From assembly GCA_958295815.1 (NCBI GenBank), contig OY282374.1, forward strand, positions 3,504,856 through 3,568,855: a DNA stretch of 64,000 nucleotides, in the 5' to 3' direction. Shown in pieces: positions 1 to 8,731 of the stretch. The translations under genes and the position numbers were made by a program. This DNA is from Candidatus Poribacteria bacterium. GTDB lineage: Bacteria > Poribacteria > WGA-4E > WGA-3G. The notes under the pieces are model-generated. The model made no database searches and had not been told where the DNA came from. It saw only the letters and a list, made by a program, of their open reading frames with translations. Numbering within the stretch: position 1 is the first letter of the stretch; each line of letters begins with the position of its first letter.

Positions 1-2
1 CC

Positions 3-776
3 GTACTTGGTCCCAATGGATGTGAAGTAACACGCGGTGAAACAAGCGACATCTCCAAGGATCACGTGCATCACCGTTCTCTCTACGTCGCCTATGGCGA
101 GGTTAATGACGTTGATCTCTGGGGTGAAGGGGATAATTCTGGAAGAGTCGTGCACCAAGGTTTTACGCAAAAACAAGGCGGGGCTGTCGTCGGCAAGATT
201 TATACTGATAATAATTGGGAAACCCGAGATGGTTCCCTGTTGATGACGGACAAGCAGAACTTCCGTATCTATAACCTACCTGAGGATACCGCACTTCTCG
301 ACCTGGATCTAACTTTTATCGCTTCTGCAGGAGATGTCTACTTCGGAGATACCAAGGAAGGCGGCATTATGTCGATCCGTGTCCATCCCTCGATGAACGC
401 TTCTGACGGTGGAAAGATAGAAAATGCTTTCGGTGGTATCAATGAAGATGAGACTTGGGGCAAACGCTCGAACTGGTGTGATTATTCTGGCGTTGTTGAA
501 GGAACACCTGTTGGAATTGCTGTGTTTGATCACATCGTCAACCCACGCTATCCGACGTACTGGCATGTGCGGAATTACGGACTCATGGGAAGCAATATCT
601 TCGGAGGCGGCACCTTTGAAGGGGACCCATCTAAAGATGGCTCCTATACGCTCAAAGAAGGGGAACAGATGCACTTCCAGTTCCGAGTCCTTATTCACAC
701 AGGCGATGCATCCACTGGTAAGGTAGCACAGAAATACCACGATTTCATTAATCCACCCGCCGTTGAGGTTTCCTAA
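3..776 (+). CDS. DUF6807 (PmoA-like) family protein, 5' truncated by window edge
   Basis: The reading frame is open to the left edge of the window, so the true start lies outside; a GTG at 66 is internal. The visible 257 codons contain the motif HHRSLYVAYGEVNDVDLWGE (residues about 22-41 of the fragment), typical of the DUF6807 family annotated as methane oxygenase PmoA, and the later AVFDH and YWHVRNYGL segments also fit. Despite the name, this family is usually found beside sugar-catabolic oxidoreductases, and a Gfo/Idh/MocA gene follows 126 bases downstream here. A real methane oxygenase role is unlikely. The family call is fairly firm; the function is unknown. Confidence 0.75.
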   Translation, partial: VLGPNGCEVTRGETSDISKDHVHHRSLYVAYGEVNDVDLWGEGDNSGRVVHQGFTQKQGGAVVGKIYTDNNWETRDGSLLMTDKQNFRIYNLPEDTALLDLDLTFIASAGDVYFGDTKEGGIMSIRVHPSMNASDGGKIENAFGGINEDETWGKRSNWCDYSGVVEGTPVGIAVFDHIVNPRYPTYWHVRNYGLMGSNIFGGGTFEGDPSKDGSYTLKEGEQMHFQFRVLIHTGDASTGKVAQKYHDFINPPAVEVS

Positions 777-902
777 CCACGAATGTGCCATCAAATTAAC
801 CAGAATTTATGGACAAACTACGGGGTCCGCCTCAATTTCTCTACGCTGCTACCATAGGCGATTCTAATAATATGAACCTGGTATACTAAAGGAGATTTAC
901 GA

Positions 903-1973
903 ATGCCAATCCCGACTATTCACGTGGGGTGCACCCATTTCGCACATGGCCGTCTGCAGGCACAAATCAATTCAAAAGGACTTGAACCGGTTGCTTGTGT
1001 CGATATTAACCTCCCCGCAGCGCGCGAGGCTGTGGCAAGTTTAGAAGGGAATGTCCCCGATTATCTCACCGATCGCATCTATACAACAATAACCGAGGCA
1101 AAAGAAAAACACGACGCACAAGCCTGCCTCATCTACGCCTCAACGACCGTTCATGCCAAGTTAATTGCCGAAAGTTTGAACCTCGGTATGCATACCCTCT
1201 GTGTCAAACCTATCGCAACGACACAAGCAGAATTCCACCACATTATACAAGCACATAAGGCAAATCCAGGTTTGATGCTCGTTCAAGGGCATAACAAACG
1301 TTGGAATCCTGCCGCCGCAAAAATGCGAGAATGGCTACGAGAAGACGGTGGGATTGGTGAAATGTTAGCAGGGGAGTGCCGATTCTGGATCCGACAAAAT
1401 CTCTATACTGGACCTGATTCCCGACAACCCGATGCGTATGTTGACGGACTTTTCTTCCACGCAGGTACGAGCCACCAACTCGACCAACTTGTTGCGGCGA
1501 AAGGGATTCCGAAATATGTCACCGCGCATGTCCATAATCGCCGGGATCCTGAACTCGGACAAATTGAAGCGTGGGGAACCGCTGGCGGCAACGCTCTCAT
1601 GGAGTACGCTAACGGCGCACCATTCTCTTACGCAGGGACGCGAGCAGCACATACAGGACCCTTCGGATGGAGTGGACACTGGACTTTTCATGGAGAAGAT
1701 GGGGATCTCCGTCGAGATGCGGGACACCTACAGCTCTTCCGGCTCGGTAAAACCCTTGAAGATTTAACGCTCCAAGATCTGCATGCCGGTTTAATAGAAG
1801 ACGATCGGCTTCAATTTGATGCGTTCGCTCAAGCAATTGCGACAGGTGCAGATCGTGAGTGGATGCAGGAAACGACTCTCGGTACATGGGTGTTGATGGA
1901 AGCATGCAATGAGTCCGCACGAACGCACGAACGGGTTGATGTAGAGGCGTTCGCGAAAAAAATGCTCGCTTAA
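903..1973 (+). CDS. Gfo/Idh/MocA family NAD(P)-dependent oxidoreductase
   Basis: A 356-residue cytoplasmic dehydrogenase of the family that oxidises or reduces sugars and cyclitols. The N-terminal Rossmann fold (about residues 5-120) has a degenerate glycine loop (GCTHFAHG). The family EKP motif appears as CVKPIA near residue 101, whose lysine normally contacts cofactor and substrate. The C-terminal alpha/beta substrate domain follows (FFHAGTSHQLDQL, then GTAGGNALMEY). A strong AAGGAG site about 8 bases before ATG 903 supports the start. It lies between the DUF6807 gene and a gamma-glutamyltransferase gene on the same strand, plausibly one transcript. Substrate cannot be read from sequence. 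Confidence 0.85.
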   Translation: MPIPTIHVGCTHFAHGRLQAQINSKGLEPVACVDINLPAAREAVASLEGNVPDYLTDRIYTTITEAKEKHDAQACLIYASTTVHAKLIAESLNLGMHTLCVKPIATTQAEFHHIIQAHKANPGLMLVQGHNKRWNPAAAKMREWLREDGGIGEMLAGECRFWIRQNLYTGPDSRQPDAYVDGLFFHAGTSHQLDQLVAAKGIPKYVTAHVHNRRDPELGQIEAWGTAGGNALMEYANGAPFSYAGTRAAHTGPFGWSGHWTFHGEDGDLRRDAGHLQLFRLGKTLEDLTLQDLHAGLIEDDRLQFDAFAQAIATGADREWMQETTLGTWVLMEACNESARTHERVDVEAFAKKMLA

Positions 1974-2007
1974 TCAGCGTCAACAATCAGCAAAATGGAG
2001 GCTTAAC

Positions 2008-3645
2008 ATGCAATCTCCACACGGTATTACTGCTTCAGCATTTCGTCCCTCTGTGATGGGAAGGAATGGTATGGTTACGTCCGGACACGTACTCGCATCG
2101 CAAGCCGGTATTCAGACAATGATGGCAGGCGGCAACGCCATTGACGCCGCTATCGCAACCGCTGCAGCACTCGGTATGGTTGAACCTGCTGGCTCTGGTC
2201 TCGGTGGCGACGGGTTTATTCTCATCTATTGTGCAGAAACCGGACAGGTCGAAGCGGTAAATGGAACTGGACCCGCGCCGCGTGCCGCAACACGGGAAAC
2301 CTACCTCAAGGATGGTGGTATCCCGATGAAAGGTATACGAAGTGTTTCAGTACCCGGAATCGTTGACGCATGGCTCCTCGCACACGAACGCTACGGGGCA
2401 CTCAAATTAGAGGATGTTTTTGCCCCCGCAATTTCGCTTTGTGAAGAAGGATTTCCTGTGAGTCATAGACTCGCAGGTGGTCTTAAAGGTGAAAACCCCC
2501 GTTTCGCCGCTGAACCAGACAGTCGTGCTATCTTCACGAACGACGGTGAACCTATTCCTGCAGGCCAATTCATTGCCAATCCGAATCTCGGCAACACACT
2601 CCGAAAGATAGCAAAACACGGAAGAGATGTGTTCTACAAGGGTGAAATCGCTAAGACTATCGGTGAATTCAGCCGTGCCCACGATGGACTCTTAACAGTG
2701 GAAGATCTCGCTGACTTCCACGCACACTGGGCTGACCCGATCCATGTTAACTACCGCGGATATGAAGTATATGAGATGCCGCCCAATTCAAGTGGGCATA
2801 TCCTACTTCAAGAGTTGAACGTCGTTGAACTCTTTGATTTACAGGCTTTGGGATGCAATACTGCCGAAAGTGTACATCTGATGGTTGAAGCGAAAAAACT
2901 CGCTTTCGCCGATCGGGAAAAATACATGGCGGATCCAAATTGGGTTGACGTTCCTTTGGACGGAATGTTGTCGAAATCCTACGCTGCTGAGCGAGCCGAA
3001 CAGATCGATTTAGATAAAGCAGCTGTTGATGTCCCCGCTGGTGGTCCAGAGGCACACGAAGATACAACCTGTTTCTGCACGGCAGACCGCGCTGGAAACC
3101 TCGTTTGTATACTCCAGAGCATCCAATCCGGGTTTGGTTCCGGTCTCGTCGCAGGAGATACAGGGGTCCTCTTGAACAATCGGATGACCTATTGGCACTT
3201 GGAAGAGGATCATCCTAACTCTTTGATGCCGGGCAAACGCGTCCGACACACAATGAATCCTGTTATCGTCACAAAAGATGGTCAGCCGTTTATAGCCTGC
3301 GGCACACCCGGCGCAGATACGCAAGTTCAGACAAACCTACAACTCGTGACTCACATGATTGATTTTGGAATGACACCACAGGAGGCCGTCTCTGCTCCAC
3401 GTTGGCGCAGTTTGCAAAACCCAATGGAATCCACTATTCCGCACACCTGTTCTAATGACCTCCAGTTAGAAAACCGGTTCCCTGCGGATACCAAAGAGGG
3501 GTTGGCGCAAAGAGGACATGAACTCCAGAACACTGGTGATTGGGGTGGTCCAGGCAGTGCTCAGGCTATCATGGTGCATCCGGAATCTGGGGCTCTCATC
3601 GGTGGTTCCGATCCGAGAACAGACGGGTACGCTGTCACTTTTTAG
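2008..3645 (+). CDS. ggt: gamma-glutamyltransferase (gamma-glutamyltranspeptidase) family protein
   Basis: A 545-residue Ntn-hydrolase that cleaves gamma-glutamyl bonds as in glutathione, or related acyl groups. The N-terminal region has the family signature MVTSGHVLASQAG and GGNAIDAAIA, followed by GSGLGGDGF. The autocatalytic cleavage site is EDTTCFCTAD, with Thr353 as the probable nucleophile starting the small subunit. GFGSGLVAGDTGVLLNNRM follows, then HTMNPVI and the GTPGADTQ loop. No signal peptide is seen, whereas many family members are periplasmic, so this may be a cytoplasmic paralogue. An AGG-containing site precedes ATG 2008. It sits 34 bases after the oxidoreductase gene and is probably co-transcribed. 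Confidence 0.88.
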   Translation: MQSPHGITASAFRPSVMGRNGMVTSGHVLASQAGIQTMMAGGNAIDAAIATAAALGMVEPAGSGLGGDGFILIYCAETGQVEAVNGTGPAPRAATRETYLKDGGIPMKGIRSVSVPGIVDAWLLAHERYGALKLEDVFAPAISLCEEGFPVSHRLAGGLKGENPRFAAEPDSRAIFTNDGEPIPAGQFIANPNLGNTLRKIAKHGRDVFYKGEIAKTIGEFSRAHDGLLTVEDLADFHAHWADPIHVNYRGYEVYEMPPNSSGHILLQELNVVELFDLQALGCNTAESVHLMVEAKKLAFADREKYMADPNWVDVPLDGMLSKSYAAERAEQIDLDKAAVDVPAGGPEAHEDTTCFCTADRAGNLVCILQSIQSGFGSGLVAGDTGVLLNNRMTYWHLEEDHPNSLMPGKRVRHTMNPVIVTKDGQPFIACGTPGADTQVQTNLQLVTHMIDFGMTPQEAVSAPRWRSLQNPMESTIPHTCSNDLQLENRFPADTKEGLAQRGHELQNTGDWGGPGSAQAIMVHPESGALIGGSDPRTDGYAVTF

Positions 3646-3867
3646 GAATTGTTTCTATTAGACTTTTCTGCATGATGCCTTGCTTTTTATCGAATGCACT
3701 TATAACAGAAAAGTCACAAGGAGGTTAAGTCTCTCACGTTCTCCTGTTATTATTTTTTGTATCTAAATTGCTACTTGGTGCCAGACTAACTGAAATTATA
3801 ATTCTTGGACATCAAACCCTAAGAAACGAACGTGGGTAACCTAATCGTCCCCAATAGGAGAATTATT

Positions 3868-4722
3868 GTGAATAGCAGCATTATCGGAGTCGCCGTATGT
3901 GTGATCGTTATAACAAGTTTTTGTTTTGCAGTGCCACTGGTTTGGGCTGATGATACTGTTCTCTTTGAAGAAGATTTTGAGGGAGTGACACTCGAATCAA
4001 GCATACTGGAAGAGATTAAAGATAAAAAAGTTTGGTCGGGTACACCGCCTGAGGGCTGGGAAATTACAAACGAGAACCCCAAAGATCTCGGGATGCCCGA
4101 GTGGAGAACCTGGGCAATTGTTGACCTTGAGTGGTGGACACTAACAGCGGGAGACCAGCGTCGTAGTGAGTTCACAGGGGTACACAATGACGGTAAAGGT
4201 GTAGGTAAAGGCGCAGTTTCTGATCCTGATGAATGGGACGATTGGGACCTAAATGGCGACCCTGACGCCCTGAGTCGTTGGAATGGTCACTTAATTACCC
4301 CTCCCATTAAAATCAAGGGCGCGGCAGAAAAATCGCTCGTCTTAACACTGGATTCGAGTTGGCGTCCTGAAGATACACAAAACGGAGAGATAATCGTCAG
4401 TTTCGACGGCGGTAAGGATGAACAAATCCTATTCTTCAAGAGCGTAGGTATTGATGCAGGAGCACACACTCTTGTTACGATTCCTACCCTTAAGCTAAAA
4501 GAGGATAAAATAAACGATGGTGAACAGATAAACGAAACGTTAGAAATCCCAATCGACAACCCCGCCGGTGCTGCTGAGATGGTTATTAGTTTTGGGGTCA
4601 TCGACGCACAGAATGATTGGTGGTGGGCGATAGATAATATAAAGCTCGTAAGCACTGCATTTGATGTAGAACCGAGAGATAAATTAGCAGTGAAATGGGC
4701 TGAGATAAAATCCTTACGATAG
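3868..4722 (+). CDS. secreted protein of unknown function with shared C-terminal motif
   Basis: The frame extends back to a GTG at 3832, but GTG 3868 has an AGGAG site 7 bases upstream and places a signal peptide at the N-terminus (MNSSIIGVAVCVIVITSFCF, ending near VWADD), so 3868 is preferred (284 residues). The mature part is acidic with a DTVLFEEDFEG start, as in LamG/jelly-roll secreted proteins, and a ...WWAIDNIKLVS strand near the end. The last 18 residues, VEPRDKLAVKWAEIKSLR, resemble the end of the unrelated secreted protein at 7922-8644. Function unknown; extracytoplasmic location is well supported. Confidence 0.7.
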   Translation: MNSSIIGVAVCVIVITSFCFAVPLVWADDTVLFEEDFEGVTLESSILEEIKDKKVWSGTPPEGWEITNENPKDLGMPEWRTWAIVDLEWWTLTAGDQRRSEFTGVHNDGKGVGKGAVSDPDEWDDWDLNGDPDALSRWNGHLITPPIKIKGAAEKSLVLTLDSSWRPEDTQNGEIIVSFDGGKDEQILFFKSVGIDAGAHTLVTIPTLKLKEDKINDGEQINETLEIPIDNPAGAAEMVISFGVIDAQNDWWWAIDNIKLVSTAFDVEPRDKLAVKWAEIKSLR

Positions 4723-4728
4723 ATATCC

Positions 4729-4773
4729 TTTGCTGGATTGTGAGTGGCTCAACACTGTTTACAATTCAGCAAA
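4729..4773 (+). terminator. long hairpin after the secreted-protein gene
   Basis: TTTGCTGGATTGT (4729-4741) pairs with ACAATTCAGCAAA (4761-4773), 13 base pairs with one G-U, around a 19-base loop. It lies just after the stop at 4722. There is no T-run, so it may be a processing or REP-like hairpin instead of an intrinsic terminator. Confidence 0.5.
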
Positions 4774-4853
4774 GATAACACTAAAAAGGGTGACGCGCTT
4801 TCTTCAAGGGCATGACTCTTTTATGTCTTAATTGGCTTTTAGGAGAAAAGGTC

Positions 4854-5906
4854 GTGAAAATTTTAGTCACAGGCGGCACAGGTCGCATTGGATCCAACCT
4901 CGTCAAAAAACTGCTGGAAAAAGGACACACTATCCGCAGCTTTGTTTATCCGGGTGATGTCAATCGCGTCGGACGATGGGATGACACAGAGAGCGTTGAA
5001 ACCGTTCTGGGTGACCTACGGGAATACGAAGATGTTAAAAAAGCTGTTGAGGGTGTGGATGCTATCTATCATATTGCTGCTGCCTTTGGTGGTCCTTTTG
5101 ATAACCGTCAATACTTGGCGATCAATGGTATGGGAACGCTCAACATCTTGGAATGTGTCCGTGAGTTCAATCCGAACATCCACCGCCTCGTTTATGCCTG
5201 TACCGAAGCCATCTATTGGGAACTTACTCAAAAAGGTCGGTCTTTTGATAACTTGATCACCGAGGATATGGTTGCCAAATACCACCACATGCCTTATTTC
5301 CTTACCAAATGGATTGGAGAGGAACTCTGCATGAGTTATCACCACCAGTATGGCGTTCCTTCGACAGTCTTCAGGTTCACAACTGTCATTGAACCGAGTG
5401 AATATCTCAACGAAGACGGTTTACCCAGGCAATTCGTCTTTAGTCCTATCTACAATCGGTACAAGAATTATACAGGCAATGACCCCGCCGAGTTAGAGGC
5501 TGCGAATACCGTCAAACGCTTCTGGGACGGACAAGAGAAATTCATACTCAAACGCAACCCTGACGGACGACCCTACAAAGAACATTTCACCGATGTGCGG
5601 GATATTGTGCAAGGGTTGGTTTTGGGAATTGAAAAGGACGCCGCTGTCGGTGAAGAATTCACCCTCGGTGGAAATGGCGTTTTCAAACATGAAGAGGTCA
5701 TTCCGTACCTATGTGACCGCTATCAGATGGATTCTGTTGATGTCCAACTCCCGCAATCTCTCTATTTTGAATTCGATTTAAGCAAAATCAAAACCCTATT
5801 GGACTATGAACCGCAACACGACTTAGCGAGTATTCTTGATGCCGCTGAAGCAATGCGAAGTGGTGAAGATATCGGTGTCATTCCGACAGGCGTTCGATGG
5901 AACTAA
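4854..5906 (+). CDS. NAD-dependent epimerase/dehydratase (extended SDR)
   Basis: A 350-residue extended short-chain dehydrogenase. GTG 4854 has an AGGAG site (4841-4845) 8 bases upstream and begins directly with the Rossmann motif MKILVTGGTGRIGSNLVKKL. An in-frame ATG at 4812 gives a 14-residue extension without support. GDLREYEDV and IYHIAAAFGG are typical of the NDP-sugar epimerase group. In place of the usual YxxxK the catalytic site appears to be YFLTKWIGEE (Tyr-x3-Lys). Members act on nucleotide sugars or small ketones; the substrate is not evident. It stands alone between two repeat-bearing spacers. Confidence 0.82.
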   Translation: MKILVTGGTGRIGSNLVKKLLEKGHTIRSFVYPGDVNRVGRWDDTESVETVLGDLREYEDVKKAVEGVDAIYHIAAAFGGPFDNRQYLAINGMGTLNILECVREFNPNIHRLVYACTEAIYWELTQKGRSFDNLITEDMVAKYHHMPYFLTKWIGEELCMSYHHQYGVPSTVFRFTTVIEPSEYLNEDGLPRQFVFSPIYNRYKNYTGNDPAELEAANTVKRFWDGQEKFILKRNPDGRPYKEHFTDVRDIVQGLVLGIEKDAAVGEEFTLGGNGVFKHEEVIPYLCDRYQMDSVDVQLPQSLYFEFDLSKIKTLLDYEPQHDLASILDAAEAMRSGEDIGVIPTGVRWN

Positions 5907-5972
5907 ACCTTCTCAGAGATTCTTGGGTGTGTAAAGTTTTTAGCCTTAAGTGCTCGAAAACGTTCCGACTTC

Positions 5973-6019
5973 TTGTGGGAGGGGTTTGTAACCCTGTTGT
6001 GGGAGGGGTTTGTAACCCC
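5973..6019. repeat. tandem pair of 23-24-base GTTTGTAACCC elements
   Basis: Two adjacent near-identical copies of TTGTGGGAGGGGTTTGTAAC plus CCC (5973-5994 and 5997-6019), period 24 bases. The related wording GTGGGAGAGGTTTCTAAC occurs at 50931-50948. They belong to the dispersed short intergenic repeat set of this window. Only two copies and no spacers, so not CRISPR. Confidence 0.7.
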
Positions 6020-6176
6020 GATTTTCGACGGCATGTTTATAGGATTCACTTCTTCTTGATATTTTGTAAGTAATGGGGTAAAATTATTGGGAGTTACACA
6101 TCATTTTCTCGTAGGCGCGTTCCGTAAGTGTACCAGTTAACGCAATCAAACTTTGAGACTGGGAAGCCTATTCATT

Positions 6177-7844
6177 TTGAAAGCAATTTTTCTGACCCCC
6201 AACCATTACCCGTTTCTTCTACTGGTTTTTGCCTTCTTGACGTTGAATTGTACGAAAGTTAAAATTGAACCGACAACGTCTCGGCAAGCCACGCCAAGTA
6301 CCAAACACCTTGACCGGCATATTAACGCTGTGCTTAAAAGAGAAGGAATCCAACCCTCCGGGATGTCAAAAGATACGGAATTTCTACGTCGTATTCATCT
6401 CGATATGACAGGAAAAATCCCGACGCCCGATGAAGTACTCGATTTCCTTAAAGACGGTTCCCCGAACAAGCGTCAAAAGAAGATTGACCACCTACTTCAA
6501 AGTGAAGCGTCCATCAACTATTGGACAGGATTATGGGTGAACTGGTTAATCGGTAGGCGCAGTGATAACGACGATCGGCGTATTGGGCTAACTTTTTGGG
6601 TGTGGGATGCATTAGCGGAGAATATGCCGTATAACCAGTTTGTTCAAGAGCTCGTCGCAGCGGAGGGTGAATTACGGGACAACGGTGCTGGAAATTATGT
6701 CCTTCGTTATGATCGTTCACCAGTTGTTCTTACCTCGCATACCTCCCGACTTTTCTTAGGTCTCCCTATGCAATGTGCCGAGTGTCACGATCATAAAACG
6801 GAAGCTTGGCTTCAAGAAGATTTCTATGGTATCGCCGCTTTTTTTACAGGTATTGAGAGTGAGCGCAAGGGAAACATTGATCTGGTGAATATGATTGGCG
6901 ATGAGAGGAGGATGAATAATTTTCTTATTACCGACAAACCTCAAAAATCTATGTGGGTAGATAGGCTTAAGGCAGAAATCTCTCCGCGCTTCCTTGATGG
7001 AACTGAATACAATGGGACTCCTATTGAAAAACGTAAAGCACTCGCACACTGGATAACAGACGAATCGAATCCGTATTTTAGTCGAGCAATCGTGAATCGC
7101 ATCTGGAATCACTTTATGGGACGCGCATTTGTCGAACCGCTTGATGGATTCGGAGTGGAGAATCTGCCTACCAATCCTTCCCTATTAGACTGGCTCGCAA
7201 ACGATTTCGTCATTCACGGATATGATTTACGACACTTAATGCGGACCATTCTGAATTCTGAGGCTTATCAGCGCACTTCGGAAACAAATAAAAATAACAA
7301 AAATGATGAACTCTATTATTCGCACGCGTACGTCAAACCCCTTAGTGCGGAGCAGTTTTTCTACTCCATACTACAAGCCACCGGCTATGAAAGACTTCAA
7401 TTGCATCAATTGCTCGAGATGGGAGGTAGAAAACAGCAAGGAGGTGGAGACCGAAAACGCATACTGCGTGAACTTGAACGCATGAAACGTGAGCATCTTC
7501 AGAAGTTTCTTTTTCTTCTCAACAATGGTGAGATGGAAGAGATCGAAGCCTTCAACGGAACTGTCCCGCAAGCACTCATGATGATCAACGGGAGCCTTGT
7601 GAATGATAGTGCCAACCACGTAGAGCGTGGCAGCTTCATAAATTACGTCCTCGAAAAATGGCGTGAACCACGTGAGCGAGTCGAGTACATCTATCTTAGT
7701 GTCCTGTCTCGGTTGCCAACTACTAAAGAGAAAACCTATTTCCAACGTTACTTAGAACAGAGTCTTTATGGAGACAAAAACTTGGCTTACGAAGACCTTT
7801 ATTGGGTTTTGCTAAATTCTGTTGAGTTTTCGCTCAACCACTAA
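6177..7844 (+). CDS. DUF1549/DUF1553 lipoprotein
   Basis: The protein has a lipoprotein signal peptide ending in LTLNC. TTG 6177 (555 residues) gives a well-formed signal; a TTG at 6153 is an alternative, and neither has a strong ribosome site. The DUF1549 part (about residues 40-230) contains FLRRIHLDMTGKIPTPDEV and the CAECHDHK (CxxCH) haem or metal-like motif. DUF1553 (about 285-555) contains NPYFSRAIVNRIWNHFMGR and LMRTILNSEAYQRTS. These families are abundant in Planctomycetes and Poribacteria, are usually 700 or more residues, and are normally followed by a DUF1501 gene. Both the N-terminal cytochrome-like extension and the DUF1501 partner are missing here. Biochemical role unknown. Confidence 0.8.
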   Translation: MKAIFLTPNHYPFLLLVFAFLTLNCTKVKIEPTTSRQATPSTKHLDRHINAVLKREGIQPSGMSKDTEFLRRIHLDMTGKIPTPDEVLDFLKDGSPNKRQKKIDHLLQSEASINYWTGLWVNWLIGRRSDNDDRRIGLTFWVWDALAENMPYNQFVQELVAAEGELRDNGAGNYVLRYDRSPVVLTSHTSRLFLGLPMQCAECHDHKTEAWLQEDFYGIAAFFTGIESERKGNIDLVNMIGDERRMNNFLITDKPQKSMWVDRLKAEISPRFLDGTEYNGTPIEKRKALAHWITDESNPYFSRAIVNRIWNHFMGRAFVEPLDGFGVENLPTNPSLLDWLANDFVIHGYDLRHLMRTILNSEAYQRTSETNKNNKNDELYYSHAYVKPLSAEQFFYSILQATGYERLQLHQLLEMGGRKQQGGGDRKRILRELERMKREHLQKFLFLLNNGEMEEIEAFNGTVPQALMMINGSLVNDSANHVERGSFINYVLEKWREPRERVEYIYLSVLSRLPTTKEKTYFQRYLEQSLYGDKNLAYEDLYWVLLNSVEFSLNH

Positions 7845-7921
7845 ATATATTGAAGGTGAACTTCGTAAGCACTTAGAGATCAATTTTTCAAATGTTCGCA
7901 TATTGAAAGGAGCATTTTATT

Positions 7922-8644
7922 ATGCCTGGACGTTTCTTATTTATTGCTATCTGTACAATCTTCTTTGGAATTACCGCACTTGCGACAGCACAAACCTATT
8001 TTGAGGATAATTTCGATGACGCCAAAGCGTCTGAAGATAAATGGGTGCCGCTGTTTGGAGAATGGGAATTCGCAGATGATCAGTACCATCAACTCCAGAA
8101 TTCTGTTAACTGCATGAGTGTGGTTGCAGATGAATTTTGGGATGACGAATGGGACGAATATACTTTTGAAGTGAGAGGCAGCAAAGTCAGTGGTGCCGAG
8201 GGTTTCCTCATCATGTTCCGCTGCCAAGGCTTGATGCAAGCCCGCGGGCAGGCACTCGAAGACCATCCACCGCGTATGGAGAAACTCAAGCCCTCACTGG
8301 AGTACTGGTGGAACCTCGGGGGCTGGGGCAATACGCGCTCACAAGTTGAATCTTGGGGCGGAAAAGCTGGTGCTAATAGCAATCACACCATTAAGGATAA
8401 AGATTGGTATAACATCAAGATAGTCAATACGCCTGATAACTACACCGTGATCCTCGACGATGAAGAGGTCGCAAAAGTCGACGATGACACCGAAGGTGGT
8501 GTCGGACGTGTCGGACTCGCGACGTGGGCAACGGTCGCAAAATACGACGATGTCATAGTTTACGGACCCGATGGGCCATCGTTAGCGGTTGATCCTAATA
8601 ATAAAATCGCGACGACTTGGGCGCACCTCAAATCCATGAAATAG
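7922..8644 (+). CDS. secreted LamG/DUF1080-like protein with shared C-terminal motif
   Basis: A 240-residue exported protein. ATG 7922 follows AAAGGAG, and the signal peptide MPGRFLFIAICTIFFGITAL ends near ATAQ. The body looks like a single jelly-roll domain (YFEDNFDDAK at the start, DWYNIKIVNTPDNYTVILDD and GRVGLATWATVAKYDDVIVY towards the end), as in 3-keto-disaccharide hydrolase (DUF1080) and LamG proteins. The C-terminal tail VDPNNKIATTWAHLKSMK resembles the tail of the protein at 3868-4722. Carbohydrate binding is likely from the fold; catalysis is unproven. Confidence 0.72.
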   Translation: MPGRFLFIAICTIFFGITALATAQTYFEDNFDDAKASEDKWVPLFGEWEFADDQYHQLQNSVNCMSVVADEFWDDEWDEYTFEVRGSKVSGAEGFLIMFRCQGLMQARGQALEDHPPRMEKLKPSLEYWWNLGGWGNTRSQVESWGGKAGANSNHTIKDKDWYNIKIVNTPDNYTVILDDEEVAKVDDDTEGGVGRVGLATWATVAKYDDVIVYGPDGPSLAVDPNNKIATTWAHLKSMK

Positions 8645-8670
8645 ACTTGACTTTATCCCTGAATAACCTG

Positions 8671-8698
8671 TAGCGCGAGGCAGCAGTGTCTCGCGCTA
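8671..8698 (+). terminator. hairpin after the LamG-like gene
   Basis: TAGCGCGAG (8671-8679) and CTCGCGCTA (8690-8698) form a perfect 9-bp stem, extendable by three pairs inside, 26 bases after the stop at 8644. Only a short CTTTATCC follows, so termination would be weak. It could equally be one of the local REP-like palindromes. Confidence 0.55.
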
Positions 8699-8731
8699 CT
8701 TTATCCAAAGCCTGTCAAATTTTTCGGAAGT

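Noticed and set aside
309..794. 161-codon minus-strand ORF over the DUF6807 gene
   Set aside because: Antisense shadow of a well-supported gene; no recognisable domain.
5973..6019. Possible CRISPR array
   Set aside because: Only two units with no spacer between them and no cas genes.
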